Origin: Xenopus tropicalis
Lineage: Eukaryota > Chordata > Amphibia > Anura > Pipidae
Length of the DNA: 64,000 nt
Direction of reading: 5' to 3'
Assembly: GCF_000004195.4 (NCBI RefSeq)
Contig: NC_030679.2
Span: forward strand, 29,687,712 to 29,751,711
A program made the position numbers and the translations under genes. The notes below the pieces were generated by a model that made no database searches, was not told the DNA's origin, and saw nothing but the letters and a program-made list of their open reading frames with translations. Every line of letters begins with the position of its first letter. The stretch's first letter is position 1. Positions 31,736 to 44,773 of the stretch are shown here, in pieces.

Positions 31736-34700
31736 CCCAACTTTTTATACTAATACTATTGTTCTGGCCGTAATTATTTTTACACAGGGGATGTAAATTA
31801 CAATACATCAGTAACTTTTGCATACATCTATAACCTTAATTATAAATTTCGTTTTAATCATTCAAAAGGGTAAGGGATAGATGTTGACAAAGATAAGCAA
31901 GTGAGAACTGTATGGATACATTTTGGGAATAGCTTTACTACACAATTTATCTATTTTCACATAAAAAATATTATCCTGTTTTGTTTTCATATTGGGACTG
32001 TATCCCTTAGGGTTTGAATGTTTATATCTGTGCAAATATATTGGGGGACACATTTAAAAATTGTAACATTATGGAGAGGGTTGACAATTGAGCCAAAGAA
32101 GGGTAGGGACCTGGAATTGTAAAAAGCCCATTGGTGTAACTTTGTTATCACTCCACTGTGCTGTGCACTAAAGTCAGTAGACCAACAATCAGATCATAAG
32201 AGGTTCCTTTTCAGAATAGTTAGGTGTGGGTTGCATCAATGGGCCAATGTGGTCCTTGTCCATTAGGATTTTTAAAAGTACTTGGTAAACAACCAGCTAA
32301 TTCCACAGCCAAATATTGGTTGGGAAGGAGCTTAACCCTGAAAACAGGACAATAAGCTGATATCCATAAGATATAATACATGTTTACAAATGTTAAAATA
32401 AAAGTTTGGCCCAAAAATCCATAGCATTCAATCAGTTGGTACCATTCATTGATCAACTGTTAAAACGCAGATGTCCAATTGGTTGCTGTAGGTTTCTAGA
32501 CCTTGGTAATGATGCATATTTTATTACTTTACATTGTATATATCGCTAAATAAAATATTTAGAAAGATCTGTCAAGCTATGCAAAAGGATTTCATTCGTT
32601 TACATAGGACAGTTTATAAGTTATTGAACATATGTGAATTTCAGAACATAGTAGTTTTAAGAATTTCACTTGTGTGTCTTGCTTTTATAAAAGGCTTACT
32701 GCATCCAACTGCTGTAGTGTGGGTCACATCTCTTGCCAACATTTACCCTGGGCCACTGGTCTGTGAATAAAACCAAAGAAGGATGAATGTTGAAGAATAT
32801 AACAATACGATGTATCACATAAGGCAGTTGGCTCTTTACTTTGTACTGTTTATAATGAGGGTTTTATTATGATGTATTTTCAACAAGTCTGTGTTATTGT
32901 TTTTCTTTCTTTTGTTTTCATTAATTGTTCTCTGAGTATCTGAAGAATTGGCAGGACATATGTTTGAAGGAATACCCTGCCCACCACTTGCAGGAGGGCT
33001 TTGTATTAAAGTCTTGGGTATGTGAATCAGGAGGCATAGAAGCTTCAGCAAAGCAATATTTGTAAATAGTGGGGGGACAGAGGGGGGGATTTTTGCTTTT
33101 CCACTAGAGAGGGGAGCAGTTCAACCACAGAAGGCATAACAGATAGTAGCAGAGAGTCAATATATTTTCAAACTGATTTTCTCAAACACAGTAATTTTAA
33201 GCCAAATGAGTTGGCTACAGCCCATAGAGTAAATGTTAGAAAGCTCAGCTGGGGCTGAGCTCATTGAGGTTATTGGAATATTGGCTAAAATACCAGATAA
33301 GAGCTCTAGCATGATGTTTAAAGCAATTTCGTTGGAACAGAAAGAGAGTTTTATTATATTTCATCAACATAATGAGGGGAGGGGGTCTTGTTCAATGGCT
33401 TCAAATTCACTGTAAAGGAGTGATATATCCTTTTAAATGGACATTTTTTTTCCTTGAAATTATTTATAAATTTACAAGTAAGGCAGCTGTCTGGTTTTGA
33501 TTCAATTAGACAGGCAAAATGGAATTTTTACTTTGGTCCAATTCCATTTTTTGTTGAATGTATTATGCTGCAGTTTAACCAGTTTTGTATAGGACGGTTG
33601 AAGCCTCTGTAGTGTATATTGTGAGTAAGTGACCCCATTCGCCTCCCTAGTGGGAAAGACAAACCCTAAGTAGTAGTAGCTAACAAGGAATATTGCTGTT
33701 GGGTCCTGGAAGCTGTGTTTTGAAAGTAAAAATGGTTTATGCATTCCATTTAAGTGGTTCAGATAACATACTAGAACACACTTTTCACATATGTCCTTTG
33801 GAAAGGTATTTAATTGCAGTTACACATTCTGTAAGGTGTCTAATAGCACAACTCAGCAAGGAGCCCAGCTGCTATGCAAGGAACTCCCAAAGGCACAGGG
33901 TGTGCTGTCCTCTAAGATTTCTAGGAGTAGAAATGGTGGCAATATTTAAGTTAAAGTAAATAGGTGGATTGAGGAAAAGGGTAAGTTCAAGTATCTTTAT
34001 TTAGATTGGCTTCTAGTGTACCAGATGCCCAGAATAGTGAGGGAGCTCATCTGATGACACACCCAGAGGGCCACTTTTGTTTTGCTGGTTTATGGTTGTA
34101 TTTTGAGATCAGCATAGCTGTGTTTCAATAAACTCCCCATAAATTGTCTGTTGCGTTGCTGTGGTTCCCACTAGTTTGCTTAATTTGGGATTTGACAGCT
34201 AGCTGAGTCCCCAGTGTGGCTCCATAGCAATGTGACACATACAAATTAGCCATCTTAGACACTGGCCTTTGTGGCCTTCCCACAAATCCATATTGCATAC
34301 TACTGTACTTCCATAATCCCCTCCCAGACGTACTATACGCAAGGTGCAAGCTGTGTATTGTGTTAAAAATATGCACAGTGAAAGAGATGCTCTTGTTCCT
34401 TCTAGAAAAAGAGTTGATTGGGGCCTCAAGCGCTGCCCTTTGCCTTCAATGCTGTATGCAGGCCAAATGTATCTCACAAGCCTTCTAATTATTATTATAG
34501 TAGCAACAAACCATACAAGGCAATGGGGCAAAGTAGAAAAAAAATTACAAAATCAGAAACAAATCATGCAATAGGCCAAGGTAATGTTGATATTATTCTG
34601 TGCCGCAGTGTTACGAATCCCAAATTGCTGTAACAGATGTACTTATCAACATTAAATATTATATTTAAAGGTGCCTTTGTCTACTCTGGGGTTCTTTTGT

Positions 34701-36443
34701 AGTGACCTGAATAAATAGGCTCAAGTTAGACAGAGGCAAGAGTATCTGCAGTGCTTCCCTGCAATCTGAAATTGATTTTTTTCTATAATGCTGTAACCCT
34801 AGTTAAAATGATTTAAATGTTTCATTGCTAACACTGCGTAATACCAACTCCATTTATGTCTCTGTTTTAGGTCTTTTTACCTCCCTTCTCAGGCAAGTGT
34901 ATTCCCAGAGGGAGCCACACTCACTCCGAGCTTTTATTGACTGCTATGGATATAATCTTAGGCTTTTTAATCCTGAGCAGACAGCGGTTCATACTGTTCA
35001 CAGGGAAATGGAGCCTCGGAAATGCACAAAATAATTAAAAGTTGTAAACTGTGAAACAGAAGGAGGAGATAAGGAGGAGAAGCTTTAGGTGGCAGCTCAA
35101 CCAGAAAACGAAGAATTAGCTACTCTGCTCCCCCCCACTCTTCTCGCTACCATTTTCCCTCCCTTGTTTTCTAAGCATCTGTCAGAAAAGACTGCAGTAG
35201 AAGCAAATGCAAATCTTTCTTTAAACCACTCCTTACCTGTCAGCTAAAACTGGAAAGAAAAATGTTCACCTTTTTATTTATACAGGGGATTGGGATTGTG
35301 TTTGATACCTCACTGACTTGCCATTGCCTTTTAATGGACATTTTTAGTTTTGGGATACTAGGTAGTTTGAATTAATACACAAGACTGTTGTATAGTTCCC
35401 ATCTTCAGTAACCCTATGTATCTGTGTGCTGATTCTCCTCTGCATCCAGCAATTTGGTTTCTGTGAGTGCAGGTTTCCACAGTACATGTATAAAGGCCAA
35501 TCCAGACATGGGCACAACAGATGGAACCAACAATAAGTATGAGAAGAGATGGTTGGGTGGCAGCGTAGTATGCTTTCTGTAAGGCTGCTGTACTTGGCAA
35601 GGGAGAACAAAAACTGTGCCATCTGCTTTATTTTTGGGTTAGGAAAACCACCATATAAAAATGCACATAAAGTCCCATTTTGCAATATTCTATTGTAATG
35701 GAAATGCAAAAAACACACATTCTCTAAAACAGTAAAAAATACTCTCAAAGAGGCATTTGATTGAGGGAGTCAGTGAGTAAATGTCTTTGAATATTTTATA
35801 CTTGAGCAAGTTCAGCTTTATTTATTAATGGATTTAAGAAGATGGCATAAAAGGTTGGGTTTGTTTTTTTCTAGGAAAATAACTTTTCTTAAAGGTTATC
35901 TGCATAAAATGTTCGAGTATATCAGGGGTCAGTAAAAAACATATTTGATGACCTTTTCATACCTAGGACTGTGAGACATCAGATGCGGACACTATCCAAA
36001 CTGAATGGGATTGTCTCTTCAGCTATTATTTGAATTCATAAGAAAAGACTGATCCAAGAAATTAATTTTAGTATCAACATAATCAACATAATCATACTCA
36101 ATAATCAATAATGATATTTGCAGTCGGTTAACCCAGAAAACTGCAGGCAGATGAAGCATTGCAGAATACATAGATGGAGCCAATGGATGAGGAGAAGTCT
36201 CTCTGGCACTTCCCACACTGAGACGGCTCCTAAAAAATAAGAACAAATCTGGTCAAGTGAAAGGGTTGGAGAAGTTGGGGTTTAGCCTGGAAAATTGGAT
36301 AATTGAAATATTTTCTGTATAAATAGTTACAAAATAGTTACAGCCAGGGCACTATCTGCAAGGATTTGGTTTCAAAACCATACAAGCAGGATAATTGTCT
36401 CCTGATAAAGTTGAATATTCTGTAAGTGAATATGTTAGGGACT
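31736..36443. other. long unique stretch, no repeat recognised
   Basis: About 4.7 kb lack the transposon termini that fill the rest of the window. Open frames up to 134 codons (for example 35344-35748 minus) show no domain-like order. 34880-35230 is more balanced in composition and contains ACAAAATAATTAAAAG and AGGCTTTTTAATCC, so it is a weak candidate for conserved non-coding DNA. Confidence 0.4.
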
Positions 36444-36960
36444 TTAAAGGGGTGGTGTACTTTTTATTTCTAAATTGCACTGTTTACATAGCAAATAATT
36501 CACTCTACCATTTAACATTTTATTTTTGAACCAACAATTGTACTTTTTATAGTTGTAACATTGGTGTATAGGCAGCCATCTCAGTGTATTGTTCCTGAGT
36601 CTGAGCTTTCAGAGCTTTCAGGTAACCTATTGTTTCTCCTACTCCCATGTAACTGGAGGAGTCCCAAGTCGGACTTGGATTTCTTACTATTGAGTGCTAC
36701 TCTGATATCTACTGGGAGCTGCTATCTTGCTCCCTTCCCATTGTTCTGCTGATCGGCTGCTGGGAGGGAAAGGGAGGGGGTGATACCACTCCAACTTGCA
36801 GCTCAGCAGTAAAGTGTGACTGAAGAACACAAGTCACATGGCTTTAGCACCCTGGGGAATGAAGAATATGGCAAGCCCTATGTGAAATTTCAAAATGAAT
36901 TGAAAAAAATCTGTTTGCACTTTTAAAAAATGGATTTCAATGTAGAAATATAGAAGATTT
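36444..36960 (+). mobile_element. T2/Kolobok-type MITE, TTAAAGGGGTGGT family
   Basis: It starts TTAAAGGGGTGGTGTACTTT. I recognise the series CAACAATTGTACTTTTTA, GGCAGCCATCTCAGTGT and GGGAGCTGCTATCTTGCTCC as an abundant Xenopus family. The right terminus (expected ACCCCTTTAA) is not visible, so the end is estimated. Confidence 0.65.
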
Positions 36961-37194
36961 GTTATCTCTGAGATTTATGGCTAGAGGACCTCTTCTTTCT
37001 TCCCCAGAGATACTTTCCTGCAAGAAACTTTATTATTCACACAAAACATGAACACAACAAGAAAAACAATAAGGCAAGAAACCATGAAAAAAAATAACTT
37101 CATTCAATCTATTGACTATCAGTATACACCATTACAGAAAGTCGTATTATCTTTGTAACACACTGAGGAATGTTAGTTCTACATGATTAAACAA
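36961..37194. other. unique DNA, nothing recognised
   Basis: No feature seen. Confidence 0.4.
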
Positions 37195-37472
37195 TGAGGA
37201 TAAGAAAAATGTCTTGCCGGGTATGGGTTTTCTACTAAAATCTGTATTTTTCATGAAACCACAGCAATATTTTGGAGGAAAAATTTGAGCTGTGACAAAT
37301 CGCTGGTAGACTTCAGTGTATTTTGCACAGAAAAAGTCAGCACCACCGCCAATAGTAGACTGCAATGTATGTGGCACAGAAAATGTTGGTGCCAAAAACC
37401 AAATTTTCCAGCAGTTTTACAGATTTTTAACCAAAGTGAAAAAGAACGGGAATGATTTGTTTATCACTAATT
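37195..37472 (-). mobile_element. strongly decayed TAGTGATGAGCGAA-family MITE, possible
   Basis: CTTGCCGGGTATGGGTTTTC at the left and GAACGGGAATGATTTG with TTTATCACTAATT at the right loosely match the family's ends (GCCAGGCATGGATTCG and GATTCGCTCATCACTA). Orientation follows the landmark order only and is uncertain. Confidence 0.4.
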
Positions 37473-39056
37473 AACAATAATAATAACAATTCAAAGCATA
37501 CAAGGAACCAGAGAAGATAATAAAAAGAGAGTTTCAAGTTCATGGGTGGAAAGTGAATGCAACTGGAGAGAACAAAACAGTGTGCTCAGATAAAATGATA
37601 CTAGAATTGAGGGGAAAATACTGCATGATGGATAAAAAAGATCATGAATTGCAGGAGATAAACACAGTAATAGAATCATAGTGCTGGCAGTCAACCAATA
37701 CAATGATATATCAATAGCTCAACTGATATCAGATCACCCTAGTAAATCTTATTAAAATGAAGTCCAGTCATTTCTTCAAAGATCTACCTGACAATTTATA
37801 AAGAAAAATACAAAACAGTCATAGGAGGTACCTTTAAAGCATTAATGATATATAAATGTTCAAACTATGTGGATACTCAGTGTCACTTTTTCAGTTATTG
37901 TTACAGGGTCATATTCACCAAGAATTACATATTTTACCATTATAGGAAATACCAGAATACCCTACTGAGTTATTAAATATGACTGATTCATCCAAGTATC
38001 TAAATAACTTGACTGTGTGATGATTCAGTTATATACAATAATTCTTTGGAACCTATTTTTTACAATGAGGGAAATACCTTTTGATGGCTCTACTTTTTAT
38101 CATGTTAACAATGAGAAATATGCTCATGTGTGGGAGGGTAACAGCTTAGGGCCTTTGAGTTACATAATGGAAACCGAAAATAATCTTACATTTCCTCCTT
38201 TATATTTGATCCGCATACTATGCTGCCATAACCTTTGTGCTGGGGGTGGGGACATTGCTGGTAATTAATGACCCATACCCATTCTTAGTTACTTTGTACT
38301 TATTATCTGTTTGAATATTCACTCAGTAACAGAACTGGCCAACCTATTTCCAGTTTTTACCATTATTGCCTGCAGTTATTGTGTAGCATTTCAGATAATT
38401 CTTTAGTCTTTTTCATTGCCACAGTGATGAGCAACAGTGTTTTCAACCTTAGTTAATATTTCAAGTGACAAAGTTGGAGAAATCCAGGTCTAGGACCTTC
38501 ATATAAGAGTATTACTAGTACCTAAGCCCTTTCACATTAATAACACATTAATATAGATAAATTCTGCATGACTAACCATGCATACCATTGGCTTCATTTA
38601 GTGCTAATTAAGCAAATAACATATGGATCGGACATATGTCCATAATATTGCATCCATATAACGATTGTTAGTTACATTTTTGTAAGACCCCTGATTATAT
38701 TGTAAAACTATTTGTTAATGTAAAGTCAAACTTTCTGGAACTATATAAAAAATGATGATGCCCGGTATTAAATAGGTTTCAAGCAACTCTAGTTTAAAGG
38801 TGTATTGGCATGAAAAGTAAAAGTTGATATAAGACATGCATGCCGATTTGCTGCTTGAATAGTGCTGGATCTATAATGGGATGACTATTATAAATTTGTT
38901 GTATGTAGCTGTAAGGCCTACTCAGGCCATAAAAACAATTTTGACTATGGGTATGTAATGGGGAAATTGCTAAATAATCCAGGGGGAGAAGATCATTGGA
39001 AAATGTTTTACATAAAAGAAAGTGTGCAGGTTAATTATATAGGGTAGGTTACTTGT
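37473..39056. other. unique DNA, nothing recognised
   Basis: No repeat termini or coding pattern are visible. Confidence 0.45.
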
Positions 39057-39838
39057 CAATGTTGAGAAGTGCAAAGTTATGCACTTTGGTAGAAAAAATA
39101 TAAACGCGAGTTATCTACTATGTAATGTGTTGGAGGGATCCTTGAGAATTGAGAAGGATCTGGGGATATTTGTAGATAACAAGTTGTCTAATTCCAGGCA
39201 GTGTCATTCTGTGGCTACTAAAGCAAATAAAGTGCTGTCTTGTATAGAAAAGGGCATTAACTCAAGGGATGAAAATATAATTTTGCCCCTTTATAGGTCC
39301 CTGGTAAGGCCTCACCTTGAGTATGCAGTGCAGTTTTGGGCTCCAGTCCTTAAGAAGGATATTAATAAGCTGGAGAGAGTGCAGAGACTGCAACTAAACT
39401 GGTTAAGGGAATGGGAGATTTAATCTATGAGGTTAGACTGTCGAGGTTGGGGTTGTTCTCTCTTGAAAAAAGGCGCAAGTACATTAGAGGGGATTATAGG
39501 CAGATGGGGTATGTTCTTTTTTACCATAAAAACAATCAACGCACCAAAGGTCACCCCTTTAGATTAGAGGAACGGAGCTTCCATTTGAAGCAGCGTAGGT
39601 GGTTTTTCACAGTGAGGTTGGGGAATCCCCTTCCTAATGATGTTGTAATGGCAGATTCTGTTAATGCCTTTAAGAGGGGCCTGGATGAGTTCTTGAACAA
39701 GCAAATCTACAGTTAATGTTGATGTTGGTATATATGGTTAATATATGTGAGTGTATAGATAGGTCAGTATAGGTTTGTGTGTGCTGGGTTTACTTGGAAG
39801 GTTTGAACTTGATGGACTTTGCAACCCTATGTCACTTA
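39057..39838 (+). pseudogene. CR1-type LINE, second copy, strongly 5'-truncated
   Basis: It starts within the reverse-transcriptase connection region (VEKCKVMHFGRKN) and runs through to the 3' UTR and the CAACCCTATGTCACTTAC end. Two open parts are seen: 39079-39423 (KDLGIFVDNKLSNSRQCHSV to LNWLREWEI) and 39411-39716 (MGDLIYEVRLSRLGLFSLEK onward). They overlap by 13 nt in different frames, exactly as in the 20-22 kb copy. Two further in-frame losses are visible against that copy: nine codons after KRR near 39475, and a loss between repeated GTGAGG words near 39614. All catalytic motifs lie upstream of the truncation, so the copy is dead. Confidence 0.9.
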
Positions 39839-39839
39839 C

Positions 39840-41324
39840 TCATTATTGTCCATAAGAAATTATGATTAGAGGGATGATTAGGGGCCAGAAGTTCAGTGTG
39901 CAAAATTCAATTTTGGGTGTATATTGCCATGTTTTTTACCCACAATGAAGTATTTTCCCCATAATTCCAGTGTAATATAGGATATGTAGGATATACAAAC
40001 AATGTAGTTGCAACTTATGTGTTCCAACTCAAGTGCTTACATTTCAATATGAATCAAGTGCAGTTGGACTAAAAATCTTTGTTGTTGGGATGTCATCATT
40101 TTCTGCACCTAAATAAGAATTTCTTTGGGCGCAAATCGGTTTTGTCTATTAAAAATTCAGAAAAGGAGGAAGGATGGAGACCAATGGTGAATGGTGCCAA
40201 GGGTACCTATGCGGAAGTGCAAGCAGTGACTTTAGACACAAGTATCTTTAATGAATGGCATACATGCCTGTAGCAAACTTAAGCTCTATTATATAATCTA
40301 AAACCTCCCATTATTTTTACACATCTAGAAGATCTCCAGAGGCTTGGTGAATGCATCTACAGACAATTCTCGACACAGGTCATTCTACTGAAACATCTCT
40401 TAACTTTTCTTACTCCCCTGCTCATTTCCTGAGCCACTTGGATCATTCTTTTTATTTTTTTTCCCTTCACAAAAAAAATTTCATGGTAATGAGCCTCTGT
40501 GTTTGTTGTAAATCCCCAATTACAAAAGGAGCAACCACACAGAGCTGTCCCTTTGGCTGAAATCTTTGAGTAATCCCCTTTTCCAGAGAAGCCGTCCTCC
40601 CTCTGACACTCTTCTAATCCTTTGTTTCTTTCCCTTGGATCACATCTAAATGATTGCCGCGTCTAATTAACTTTTTTCTTTTGCTAGGCCTCTGCTGTCT
40701 TAATTAATTTTACAAATACTTCATTCTGTGCAGCCAGTGGAAAGTCTCGGCGGTGCAAAAAGTTACAAAAATAAATAAATAAAATAAATAAGCTGGCAGG
40801 GATTGGAGGGGATGTGTATTTTTTATGTGGCTGTCATGAAAGGAGTCTGCTAGTCTTATCAGCCGAGCTCAGATATTTCATTATTCTGATAGGGGAATCT
40901 GGGACAAAGCATAAACAAACCACAGGCCTACACCATGTAATTACTTGAACATTAATATGGGGGCCTTCGCGCTAAACTGGAGAGGCATGAAAAAGAAAAA
41001 TCGTTCTTACCTGCACTTCGAAAATAAAATATTAGAGAATGCTTTATTTTTACCATAGTCATTAAGGGCATGTTAAACTTTATAACAGATGCTGAAGGAA
41101 TCTGTGCACCAAATTAGAGGAGCTGGTTATAAATTAAACCTTAGAGACATCACTTTAAACATGCTTTGCTGTGATATAAGCTAATAAGAAGTTTGCATGC
41201 ACTAACTAAATCCTTTCATTTTAATGTTCTCTTGTGGAGAAAATCAAAAGCAACCTTTAAATTATTGTACAGTGTCTTGCAGCTTTTATCCAATCACAGT
41301 GTTAGAATATTCATAATTTAACAG
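39840..41324. other. unique DNA with a possible conserved non-coding stretch
   Basis: 40560-40970 contains no repeat termini and holds TCTAATTAAC, CTTAATTAATTTTAC, CATGTAATTACTTG and (AAAT)n at 40770-40790. This composition is typical of conserved elements near developmental genes, but conservation cannot be tested here. Confidence 0.35.
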
Positions 41325-41694
41325 TTAAAGGAGAAGGACATTTATTAATCACTGTGGGTGCCAAATGCCAAATGCCCTTAGTAGCAGAAACCTGAATTGG
41401 TCTGGGCTAGTTATGTAAGAGCACCATGTTGCAGTCTTCTACTTCTTCTTTATTCTGTTGCCCTGGGCCAACATATGAGCAGTAGACTGAAAACCCCAAA
41501 GATTGACTTTTCTTTTTACTGCACATGTAAGAGAAGAAAAAAGAAGCAAAGAAGATGGCTACATGGTACTCATACCCTGGGGTGGTTTTCTGCTAACAGG
41601 AGCCCAGGGTATCAGGTAAATGATTATAATCACTGGGGAGGGGGGTGCCTAGCATTTGCCACCCCCAGAGATTATAACTTTCATTCTCCTTTAC
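41325..41694 (+). mobile_element. T2/Kolobok-type MITE, both ends visible
   Basis: It begins TTAAAGGAGAAGGA and ends TCATTCTCCTTTAC, an inverted pair with TTAA/TTAC at the borders. A 118-codon open frame inside has no recognisable domain. Confidence 0.8.
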
Positions 41695-42007
41695 CAGGTA
41701 GTTGGCAATTTTGTTACTATGCAACACAATTTGCTGGTTGTCAACAAGGTTGAAATTAAATGACCTGTTCAAAATCCTGAGAAGCTGGAGGCTTGTGGAA
41801 ATAGTTTTGAATGAATAATAGGATGTCCCTGAATCAGTGAAATGTCATTGGAATGCCATTATTTCAATAGCATTTCAACAAAATCAACCAGGTATTCCTA
41901 TGACCTCTCAATTAATATAGATCTAAATGCCACAATATACCCAAAGAAATGAAAATTACTGTTGATCTTCGTTTACTATATGAGGGGTAGAAAACATTTA
42001 ACTCATT
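41695..42007. other. unique DNA, nothing recognised
   Basis: No feature seen. Confidence 0.4.
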
Positions 42008-42015
42008 GGTTAAAC

Positions 42016-42282
42016 CAGTGATCCCCAATCAGGGGCATGTTGCTCAACACATCCTCTGATGTTGCTTCCAGTGGCCTCAAAGTACAGTGTGTGCCCATAT
42101 TTCAATTTCTGGCAAGATTTGGAAATATGAAGATACAGTTTTACTGCAGAGCCTCAGCAGTCCAAATGGGGCTACCAAATAGCCAATCACAGCCTTTATT
42201 TGGCATCCCCAACCTTGTGTGGTTTACCAACACTTTTTCCATCTGAGGATGGCTCACAAGTAAAATAGATTGTGAATCCTTG
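42016..42282 (+). mobile_element. hAT-type MITE, CAGTGATCCCCAA family
   Basis: It starts CAGTGATCCCCAATC and ends GTGAATCCTTG. The flanks GGTTAAAC (42008-42015) and GATTAAAA (42283-42290) match at 6 of 8 positions. The interior shares GTTGCTTCCAGTGGCCTCAA with 9524-9822 and lies in the same orientation. Confidence 0.8.
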
Positions 42283-42290
42283 GATTAAAA

Positions 42291-42654
42291 CTATAATCTA
42301 CATTAAATTCTAGAGAGAATATGGTTGGCTAAGAATAATTCCTGAGTGACATCATGTACAAGAACCAACTTTTGTAGATGGTTTCTAGATAAACTTATAA
42401 AACCCCTGTGTAAACATTCAACATTAAAGTTATTTGTAAATGAAATTACTTTTGAAAGCAGCATTTGTGCAAGCCATACAAGCTGTACAGTACATCTAGT
42501 AGGGAACATGAAATGCATTATAGGTCATAAAATGAAAGCATCATAACTGTTAATGCTAACATACATTGCACTAAATATTGTACTAGTATTGGAAGTCTCA
42601 GACAGTTCTGATGAAAACCTGTTAGGTAAACACTTTGCTAGTGGTTTAGAGCAG
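42291..42654. other. unique DNA, nothing recognised
   Basis: No feature seen. Confidence 0.4.
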
Positions 42655-42914
42655 AGGGTTATGGGAGAACCCTTTATCCAGAAAGCTCCAAATTACGGAA
42701 AGCCTGCCTCCCATAGACTCCATTTTATTAAATAATTCACATTTTTAAAAATGATTTCCTTTTTCTCTATAAAAATAAAACAGTACCTTGTATTTAATCC
42801 CAACTAAGATATAATTAATATATAATTAATATGTATGAAGATCTAAATTACGGAAAGACCCCTTATCCGGAAAATCCTTGGTCCCGACCATTCTGGATAA
42901 CGGGTCCTGTACAA
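42655..42914 (-). mobile_element. 330-bp repeat, shortened copy
   Basis: GGGTTATGGGAGAACCC at the left and ATTCTGGATAACGGGTCCTG at the right are the ends. CCTCCCATAGACTCC and ATCCCAACTAAGATATAAT are family words. The middle is shorter than usual, and TATAATTAATATATAATTAA replaces the normal centre. Confidence 0.75.
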
Positions 42915-43093
42915 GTTGATCCAGGGACTGGTCTCATTACCATGTTGGAGTCAGGAAGGATTTTTTTTCCCCCTCTGAGGCAAATTAGAAAAAAATTAGG
43001 GTTTTTTTGCCTTCCTCTGGATCAACTAGCAGTTAGGCAGGTTATATATGTATGACTTTTATTAACCTAACTTACTTTGTTACTATGTATGTA
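42914..43093 (+). mobile_element. CR1-like LINE 3' UTR fragment
   Basis: TTGATCCAGGGACTGGTC, GTCAGGAAGGATTTTTTTT, TGCCTTCCTCTGGATCAAC and CAGTTAGGCAGGTTATATA are 3' UTR words of a common frog CR1-like family. The end ACTTACTTTGTTACTATG is its short-tandem tail. The fragment directly abuts the 330-bp repeat, and no coding part remains. Confidence 0.75.
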
Positions 43094-43793
43094 TATCAAG
43101 AGGATTTTTGTCCTAGTTCTTCTGCATCTGTTTCTAAGGACAAATCTGATTTGTCAAAGAACAAGTTCTGTTCATGTTCCTTTTTTCCACCCTCTATGCA
43201 TCTGTTGAGCTGGGAGAGCTTGATGGCATCAAGATAGCATACAGTACTACATACAGTGGATGAAAGTAATGCAACCAATTATGGGTGCTCATATTTGATT
43301 TATCAGAGATTCTACACTTACTCACCTCCAGTTCTTACATAAAATTCTGCATTTAAGACAAAAGTCTAGTCAATACAAATTCCTAGGCCAAAGTCTCAGG
43401 GTGTTTGAATGCAGTGTTTGAGCTTAACTACAAGTATGCCTGCCTAACTAAAACTGAAAGCAATTAATATTTTACCGAGTGAGCGCCTGTGTTAATGTGC
43501 TGTCCATCTGTAACTATCACATCTTAGCCTTTTTATGTATCGTGAATGGGGTTAATCAATTCTCTGTAATTCTTGTTCTGAGGGAGAGGATTTAATCAAT
43601 GCTGTACAAGTCTAGAAGAGAAAAGGATAATTATTGTTGTTCAGCAGGTATCTCACAGGGAAATAGGTTAGTTGCAACTCTTTGAGGCTTTTGCATAGAA
43701 GATGTTAATTAAAAAATCAGCATGTTTAGGGGATTGGAAAGTGTGTATGTATGATGAGGGAATCTTTATGATAGGTGTCCTTATTGTCACATG
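43094..43793. other. unique DNA, nothing recognised
   Basis: No feature seen. Confidence 0.4.
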
Positions 43794-44042
43794 TAGTGAT
43801 GAGCCAATCTGTCCTGGTATCTTTGAAAAGATTAGCTAAATGGCGAAAATTCGCCACCTGTAAAAACAAATTGTCGTGTGTGTCATTTTTTTCTATGCGC
43901 GCAACAATTTTTTTCCGCGCCCGACAATTTTTTTTTCCGCAGGCAACAATTTATTGACACGTGGCGAATTTTCCCGCATCAAATTTAATTGCCATCCCGA
44001 ATTTTATGGCAAAGCGAAACGGGACAGATTCACACATCACTA
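43794..44042 (+). mobile_element. hAT-type MITE, TAGTGATGAGC family
   Basis: It runs from TAGTGATGAGCCAATCTG to GATTCACACATCACTA. The centre has four to five CGCGCGCAACAATTTTTTTC-type units. The flanks GTCACATG and ATTAATAA do not match, so the target duplication has decayed. Confidence 0.75.
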
Positions 44043-44176
44043 ATTAATAATCTTAAAAATGTGAGTTTCAAAATCTAAAAAAACTGAAATTGCGTTAAAA
44101 AGTCCAGTTTGAAAGTTGATAAATCTGTCCATTGTTCTTGACATTTTAACTTTTACTTTTTATTGTTTTACTTAAT

Positions 44177-44640
44177 GGGGCTCATTTACAAACCATCATT
44201 TTTTTATTTTAAAATTGATTCCGATTTTTTTAGAAAAAGTCACAAAGAAAAAACACTGCGACTTTTCCGAGATTTACTATGCATGTAAATGGCTAAAAAT
44301 CTGAATTTGCAAGATTAAACTTGCCGAGTTCATATAGAAGTCAATGGCAAAGGTCCCTTCCCTTTCCTTGAAGTTTTTTCTTTTGCCTCAAAACTTTACA
44401 GATTTCACTGGGTTTTTCCCGAAAATCCAGAAATTGTCACAGCGTCAATGACAAAAAGTCAAGTTTTTTTATGACTTTTTTTGCAGCGCCTTTTTTAGTA
44501 AATATTCTGGAAAACGAATTTAGTTGAATTTGAAAATTTAAAAAATAGAAATTATGGATTGTTGTTCAACTTTAACAGTAGAAATTTAACACACTTTTTA
44601 TATGATCACTGTGTTGTTTTTGCTGTTACAAAAAACAAAA
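44177..44640. mobile_element. palindromic MITE, GGGGCTCATTTACA family, left end clear
   Basis: GGGGCTCATTTACAAACC starts it, and CATATAGAAGTCAATGGCA near 44334 is the central word shared with 61690-62050. The right end is not sharply defined, and the stated boundary is approximate. Confidence 0.5.
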
Positions 44641-44773
44641 ACAGTTTCACAATTTAATATGTTATAATTTATTAGTACAGGTATGGGACCTGTTATCCAG
44701 AAAACCCCAGGTCCCGAGCATTCTGGATAAGGGGTCTTTCCTTAATTTGGACCTCCATAATTTAAGTCTACTA

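Noticed and set aside
35344..35748. Frame of 134 codons on the minus strand in unique DNA
   Set aside because: It is rich in Cys, Tyr and Phe without order, has no clear splice sites, and a second frame is open over the same bases.
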